This document shows positions 3,938 through 7,935 of a stretch of 7,935 bases of DNA, in pieces. The position numbers and the translations under genes are program-made. The DNA lies in the NCBI GenBank assembly GCA_017964745.1, contig JAGCRJ010000327.1, positions 1-7,935 on the forward strand, read 5' to 3'. Each line of letters begins with the position of its first letter. The first letter of the stretch is position 1. The notes below the pieces were generated by a model. That model was not told where the DNA came from, ran no database searches, and saw nothing but the letters and a program-made list of their open reading frames with translations. The stretch is from Lachnospiraceae bacterium (GTDB lineage Bacteria > Bacillota > Clostridia > Lachnospirales > Lachnospiraceae).

Positions 3938-6880
3938 ATGGACTTTACATTGAACGAAAGATCCCTTCTCATCCTGGACGGTAATGACTGGCCGGGAGTG
4001 ATAAGGGTTGCGGGAAAAGTATCGGGAGATATGGAGCTTGTCTTCGGAACTTCCGAAAAGCCTGTAATAAAGAACGGAGCATTTACCGATGCGGATATCA
4101 CCGACGGCGGTATCTACGCCGGATGCATAGGAAAGTCGGCGATAGTTGAATGCTTCGAAAAGGCAGGACTCATCGACCTTTCAGGCGTTAAGGGCAAAAG
4201 GGAAGTTTTTCTTTTTGCTCCGCTTGATGTGAACGGCAAGAAGGTCATCGTGATCGCAGGAAGCGATAAGAGAGGAACCATCTACGGACTCTTTCATATA
4301 TCGGAACTTATGGGCGTGAGTCCCTGGGTGTGGTTTGCCGATGTAAAGCCTGCCCGGAAAAATGAAATCATCGTTACAGAAAATGACACATTTGTCAGCA
4401 AAGAACCTTCGGTTAGATACAGGGGCTTCTTTATAAATGATGAGTGGCCTTCGTACGGAACATGGACGAATAATCTTTTCGGCGGATTCAACGCGAAGAT
4501 GTACGACCATGTATTTGAAGTGCTCCTCAGGATGCATGGTAATTATCTCTGGCCCGCGATGTGGTCCTCATGCTTTTCGGAGGACGGTCCCGGAATTGAG
4601 AGTGCCGCACTTGCCGATGAATACGGTGTTGTTATGGGAACTTCCCATCATGAACCCTGTATGAGGCATGGAGAGGAATTCTCACATGTAAAGGGTCCGG
4701 GTTCCAAGTACGGCAATGACTGGAATTTCAACCGTAACAGGGAAGGACTCATCGAATTCTGGAGAGACGGACTTAAGAGAAATGCTCCCTTTGAAAATAT
4801 CGTCACCGTCGGAATGAGAGGCGAAGCTGATTCCGAAATGCTCGGGAGGGAGTGTACGGTCCTTGACAATATCAATTACCTCAAGGATGTCATCACCACA
4901 CAGAAAGGCCTTCTAAAGGAAGTTTACGGTGACAGGGAATCCGAGGTTGCCAAGGTATTTGCCGTATATAAAGAGGTCGAGGATTTCTATTATGGCGATG
5001 AGGAGAATGAAGGACTCAGGGCATGGGACGGACTCGACGGAACGATCATACTCCTTTCCGATGATAACTTCGGAAATATGAGACTTCTTCCTCCCGCATG
5101 CGACCGTGACCACAAGGGCGGATTCGGAATGTATTACCACCTTGATTATCACGGTGCTCCGATCTCCTATGAATGGGTGAACAGCACATACATCCCCAGG
5201 ATCGCTGAGCAGATGGGTCAGGCCTGGGAATGCGGCGTAAGGGATCTGTGGATCGTAAATGTCGGAGACATCAAGCCGGTTGAGTTTCCTCTGAACTACT
5301 TTATGGATCTTGCATATGACTATGACAGATGGTCGGATGATCCCGCATCATATCCCAAGTACTGGGCCGGAAAGCAGTTTGCTGCAGAGGATGCTGAGAC
5401 GGTTGCGGAGGTTGCAAGTCTTCTCGATGATTATTCACGTATCAATTCGGTAAGACGTCCCGAGAGTATCGGACCGGATACATTCAGTCCCGTTATCTTC
5501 AGGGAGAGCGCAAAGCTTCTTGCAAAGGCCGGAAGGGTAAATGCCGCTGCGGATTCACTTTATGAAAAGTTTGCGGGTAAGGACAGCTTCGATGCTTTCT
5601 ACCAGCTCGTATATTTCCCCGCAAAGGCATCGATGAACGTACTGACCATGCAGCTTTACAGCGGTAAGAACATGCTCCTTGCAAAGAGAGGATGTCCTTC
5701 CGCCAACTACTATGCAGAGGGCATAAGACAGTGCATTGAACTTGATGAGAAGCTTACGAAGGAGTACAACGCTCTCGGTGACGGAAAGTGGAACGGGATC
5801 ATGCTCTCCGAGCATATCGGTTTCATACACTGGAATGAGGAAGAGCATATGGTTCCGGTAAGAGCGTATGTAAAGCCGTACGATCGTGACAGAGTCTGCG
5901 TCAGTGTTAACGGCATGCCTTCCTTTACCATGGGCCTTGACTGGACAAAGAAAGAACTTCTGATGACGGATCTTCTGATCCCCGGAAGCACGGGTGAGAT
6001 CATCGTCGAGAACTGCTGCAAGGATGACTGCGGCTGGAAAGCGGAGACGGATTCCGAATGGATAAAACTCTCCGTAAGCGAAGGCAAGCTTAAGGGTGCT
6101 GCTGACGAAGGAAGCCTATGCAGTGAAGGGCCCGAAGCAAGTATCGCACGCATAATTGTATCCGCTGATAAGGAACTTCTTCATAAGGCTGCATCCGGAA
6201 AGGAAAATATCACAGGCATCGTCACAATCATTTCCGATAGATGCAAGGCGTTTGTAAAGGTTGTTGCAAGAGACTTTACCGATGAGGAAAGCACAGCAAT
6301 TCATTACGTGCCCGTTCTTCCGGTTGATATCATGGCGCCGTTCGGAGGAGTCAGCCTTGAGTGTGCGATAGAAGCCGCAGATTATGATATGATAAGTGCC
6401 GGAAAGGAATGTGACTTCAAGGTCTATGCTCCTTACGGAAAATATGAGAGCGGTATGAGAGTATATCCCGCAGACTTCGAAAACCGTGATCCGGCCGATA
6501 TGCCTTCTGCGGATTACAGCTTATATCTTCCCGAGGACGGGGAATATGAGATCACTCTCTCACAGGCACCCGGCGGTCCCATCATGAGGGATACCTATTC
6601 ATCACTTGCCGTCAGTTTGAACGGCGGTGATACAGTAAAGGTAAGACCCGTATCCGAAACCTACAGGGCGGGAAATCACAGCGATCCCGAATGGTGCATG
6701 GTTGCACTCATGCAGGAAAAGAAAGGCTCCGTTAAGCTTTCCGGAAAGAAAGGAAAGAACATCCTTAAGATATACGGGTGCGAACCCGGTGCCGTACTCA
6801 TGAGGATTTTTGTAAGAAAGGCAGAGGGGGATATGCCTTATTCGTTCTTTGGTCCCATCCCTTCATTTATTGAAAGATAG
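3938..6880 (+). CDS. GH115 family alpha-glucuronidase, cytoplasmic
   Basis: Large glycoside hydrolase of family GH115, whose members remove (4-O-methyl-)glucuronic acid side chains from glucuronoxylan or its fragments. Visible order in 980 residues: an N-terminal alpha/beta domain ending with GSDKRGTIYGLFHISELMG (108-126); the barrel region with VRYRGFFINDEWP (159-171), FGGFNAKMYDHVFE (181-194), LRMHGNYLWPAMW (197-209), GTSHHEPCMRH (234-244), MRGEADSEM (293-301) and ILLSDDNFGN (371-380); a helical segment of about 480-620; then beta-rich C-terminal domains. The first, about 695-780 (GWKAETDSEWIKLS onward), looks BACON-like. Catalytic acids were not assigned. The N-terminus MDFTLNERSLLILDG has no signal peptide or anchor, so the enzyme should act inside the cell on imported aldouronic acids. 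AGGAG (3927-3931) is 6 bases before the ATG. No xylanase, xylosidase or sugar transporter adjoins it; its neighbours are NAD and pyrophosphate genes. The family is confident; substrate is inferred from the family. Confidence 0.9.
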   Translation: MDFTLNERSLLILDGNDWPGVIRVAGKVSGDMELVFGTSEKPVIKNGAFTDADITDGGIYAGCIGKSAIVECFEKAGLIDLSGVKGKREVFLFAPLDVNGKKVIVIAGSDKRGTIYGLFHISELMGVSPWVWFADVKPARKNEIIVTENDTFVSKEPSVRYRGFFINDEWPSYGTWTNNLFGGFNAKMYDHVFEVLLRMHGNYLWPAMWSSCFSEDGPGIESAALADEYGVVMGTSHHEPCMRHGEEFSHVKGPGSKYGNDWNFNRNREGLIEFWRDGLKRNAPFENIVTVGMRGEADSEMLGRECTVLDNINYLKDVITTQKGLLKEVYGDRESEVAKVFAVYKEVEDFYYGDEENEGLRAWDGLDGTIILLSDDNFGNMRLLPPACDRDHKGGFGMYYHLDYHGAPISYEWVNSTYIPRIAEQMGQAWECGVRDLWIVNVGDIKPVEFPLNYFMDLAYDYDRWSDDPASYPKYWAGKQFAAEDAETVAEVASLLDDYSRINSVRRPESIGPDTFSPVIFRESAKLLAKAGRVNAAADSLYEKFAGKDSFDAFYQLVYFPAKASMNVLTMQLYSGKNMLLAKRGCPSANYYAEGIRQCIELDEKLTKEYNALGDGKWNGIMLSEHIGFIHWNEEEHMVPVRAYVKPYDRDRVCVSVNGMPSFTMGLDWTKKELLMTDLLIPGSTGEIIVENCCKDDCGWKAETDSEWIKLSVSEGKLKGAADEGSLCSEGPEASIARIIVSADKELLHKAASGKENITGIVTIISDRCKAFVKVVARDFTDEESTAIHYVPVLPVDIMAPFGGVSLECAIEAADYDMISAGKECDFKVYAPYGKYESGMRVYPADFENRDPADMPSADYSLYLPEDGEYEITLSQAPGGPIMRDTYSSLAVSLNGGDTVKVRPVSETYRAGNHSDPEWCMVALMQEKKGSVKLSGKKGKNILKIYGCEPGAVLMRIFVRKAEGDMPYSFFGPIPSFIER

Positions 6881-6889
6881 AGGTGGATT

Positions 6890-7935
6890 ATGCAGGTTGA
6901 TCAGACTCGTCCCGTATATGTCATCGGACATAAGAATCCCGATACGGATGCGATCGCATCGGCTATCGGATACGCGGATCTTAAGAACAGGCTGACCGGC
7001 GGAGATTACCGTGCGGTAAGATGCGGACATCTTAATGATGAGACCAAATTTGTTCTTTCCAGATTCGGGATAAAGCCTCCCGAGTACGTCAAGGATATCA
7101 GGATCCAGGTAATGGATATGGATATGAGGAAGCTTCCCGGCGCCGCATCCGATATGTCTCTTAAGAATGCGTGGAAGGCAATGCACGACGCCAACGTTGT
7201 TACGCTGTGCATTACGGAGGGCAGGACTCTCAAGGGGCTTATCACTCTGGGTGATATTGTTGATTCATATATGGATACAGAGGACCTCGGAATACTTGCG
7301 GATTCTCACACCCCATATTCCAATATCGTTGAGACCCTGGAAGGAACGCTGGTTGCAGGTGATATTGAAGGTACAGTGGAAGGCGGCAAGGTGATGGTTG
7401 CCGGAAACGGCTCCGCAGGTGTCTCAAAAGGTGATATTGTCATACTGCCTGACGGAGGAGAGGATGCTGCAGAATGTCTCGAAGCCGGAGCCGGATGTCT
7501 TATAAGCTGTTCCGGAACAAGACCGGATGATGAAGTGAGGAACCGTGCATCCGATATGGGAGTGCGTATCATAGTGACCAAGTATGATGCGTTCCTTGTT
7601 TCGAGACTTATGGACCAGTCCATTCCGGTAAGTTATTTTATGAAATCCCAGGATCTGATCACCTTCAGAATGACCGACTATGTTGATGATATAAGACCCG
7701 TAATGGCTCAGGCCCATCACAGATATTTCCCCGTTCTTGATGAGAAGGGAGAATACGTGGGTATGATCTCGCGCAGAAATTTCCTCGGTGCAAAGCGCAA
7801 GCAGGTCATTCTCATGGACCATAATGAGAAAAGCCAGGCGGTTACAGGGATTGAATCCGCATCCATCCTGGAGATAATCGATCACCACAGACTCGGTGCG
7901 GTTGAGACCATAGCTCCGGTATTCTTCAGAAACCA
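6890..7935 (+). CDS. manganese-dependent inorganic pyrophosphatase with CBS/DRTGG regulatory insert (3' truncated by window)
   Basis: Family II (DHH) pyrophosphatase, hydrolysing pyrophosphate to phosphate in the cytoplasm. The 348 visible residues contain the first metal motif GHKNPDTDA (H14, D18, D20), then a long insert, then MDHNE (D310) and IDHHR (D331-H332-H333). In ordinary family II enzymes the region before DHN is short; here about 230 extra residues carry a CBS repeat (about 70-128), a DRTGG-like segment (about 135-240, including SCSGTRPDDEV) and a second CBS repeat (about 245-303, with PVLDEKGEYVGMISRRN). Such CBS-pyrophosphatases are regulated by adenine nucleotides. The frame is still open at the window end, so the C-terminal DHHA2 domain must lie beyond. 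AGGTGG (6881-6886) precedes ATG 6890, only 9 bases after the glucuronidase stop. PncB, NadD and NadE upstream all release pyrophosphate, giving a reason for the linkage. Confidence 0.94.
   Translation, partial: MQVDQTRPVYVIGHKNPDTDAIASAIGYADLKNRLTGGDYRAVRCGHLNDETKFVLSRFGIKPPEYVKDIRIQVMDMDMRKLPGAASDMSLKNAWKAMHDANVVTLCITEGRTLKGLITLGDIVDSYMDTEDLGILADSHTPYSNIVETLEGTLVAGDIEGTVEGGKVMVAGNGSAGVSKGDIVILPDGGEDAAECLEAGAGCLISCSGTRPDDEVRNRASDMGVRIIVTKYDAFLVSRLMDQSIPVSYFMKSQDLITFRMTDYVDDIRPVMAQAHHRYFPVLDEKGEYVGMISRRNFLGAKRKQVILMDHNEKSQAVTGIESASILEIIDHHRLGAVETIAPVFFRN

Noticed and set aside
5710..6153. 147-codon minus-strand frame inside the glucuronidase gene
   Set aside because: Low-complexity Ser/Pro/Leu-rich translation typical of antisense frames; the plus-strand GH115 frame is continuous through it.
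3938..6880. NAD-dependent glycosidase (GH4 or GH109 type) that would explain the NAD neighbourhood
   Set aside because: There is no Rossmann dinucleotide-binding glycine motif at the N-terminus, and the conserved blocks match GH115, which is not known to need NAD.
7424..7888. 154-codon open frame on the minus strand
   Set aside because: It is antisense to the pyrophosphatase CBS region, where the plus-strand frame has clear motifs on both sides; no protein family is visible in it.

Overview
This window looks like a chromosomal stretch from a Gram-positive Firmicute, most likely an anaerobic fibre-degrading Lachnospiraceae-type bacterium (rumen or gut). The grounds are strong AGGAGG-type ribosome binding sites before nearly every gene, tightly packed same-strand genes, a family II (DHH) pyrophosphatase with a CBS/DRTGG insert, and an unsecreted family 115 alpha-glucuronidase. 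The genus assignment is inference; no rRNA or other taxonomic marker is present.

Layout, all on the plus strand. (1) Positions 2-94 hold the last 30 residues of a membrane protein. (2) Positions 95-265 are a non-coding region unusually rich in symmetric and repeated sequence: a 19-bp palindrome, an imperfect hairpin, a TGAATC/GATTCA dyad, a possible -10 box and four 10-bp repeats in exact 10-bp phase. (3) A low-molecular-weight protein tyrosine phosphatase follows (266-739). (4) Then comes a compact NAD salvage cassette: nicotinamidase pncA (767-1321), nadD (1312-1959, TTG start), pncB (1962-3161) and nadE (3172-3918). (5) Next is a 980-residue GH115 alpha-glucuronidase without signal peptide (3938-6880). 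(6) Last is a CBS-domain inorganic pyrophosphatase (6890 to beyond the window end). Gaps between genes from pncA onward run from a 10-base overlap to 19 bases, so pncA to the pyrophosphatase is probably one transcript. The phosphatase gene may be its first gene, but a good internal promoter candidate (719-745) lies just before pncA.

Working together: PncA deamidates nicotinamide to nicotinate, PncB makes nicotinate mononucleotide, NadD adenylylates it and NadE amidates the product to NAD. These four genes encode the whole Preiss-Handler route from nicotinamide. PncB, NadD and NadE each release pyrophosphate, so a nucleotide-regulated pyrophosphatase at the end of the same gene string makes biochemical sense. 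The GH115 glucuronidase between them is the odd member: it belongs to glucuronoxylan breakdown and has no evident biochemical link to NAD. The phosphatase at the head is also unexplained. I found no CRISPR array, tRNA, rRNA, insertion sequence or other mobile element, and no convincing case for a wholly new system. The most original signals are the dyad-rich leader and the mixed operon content.
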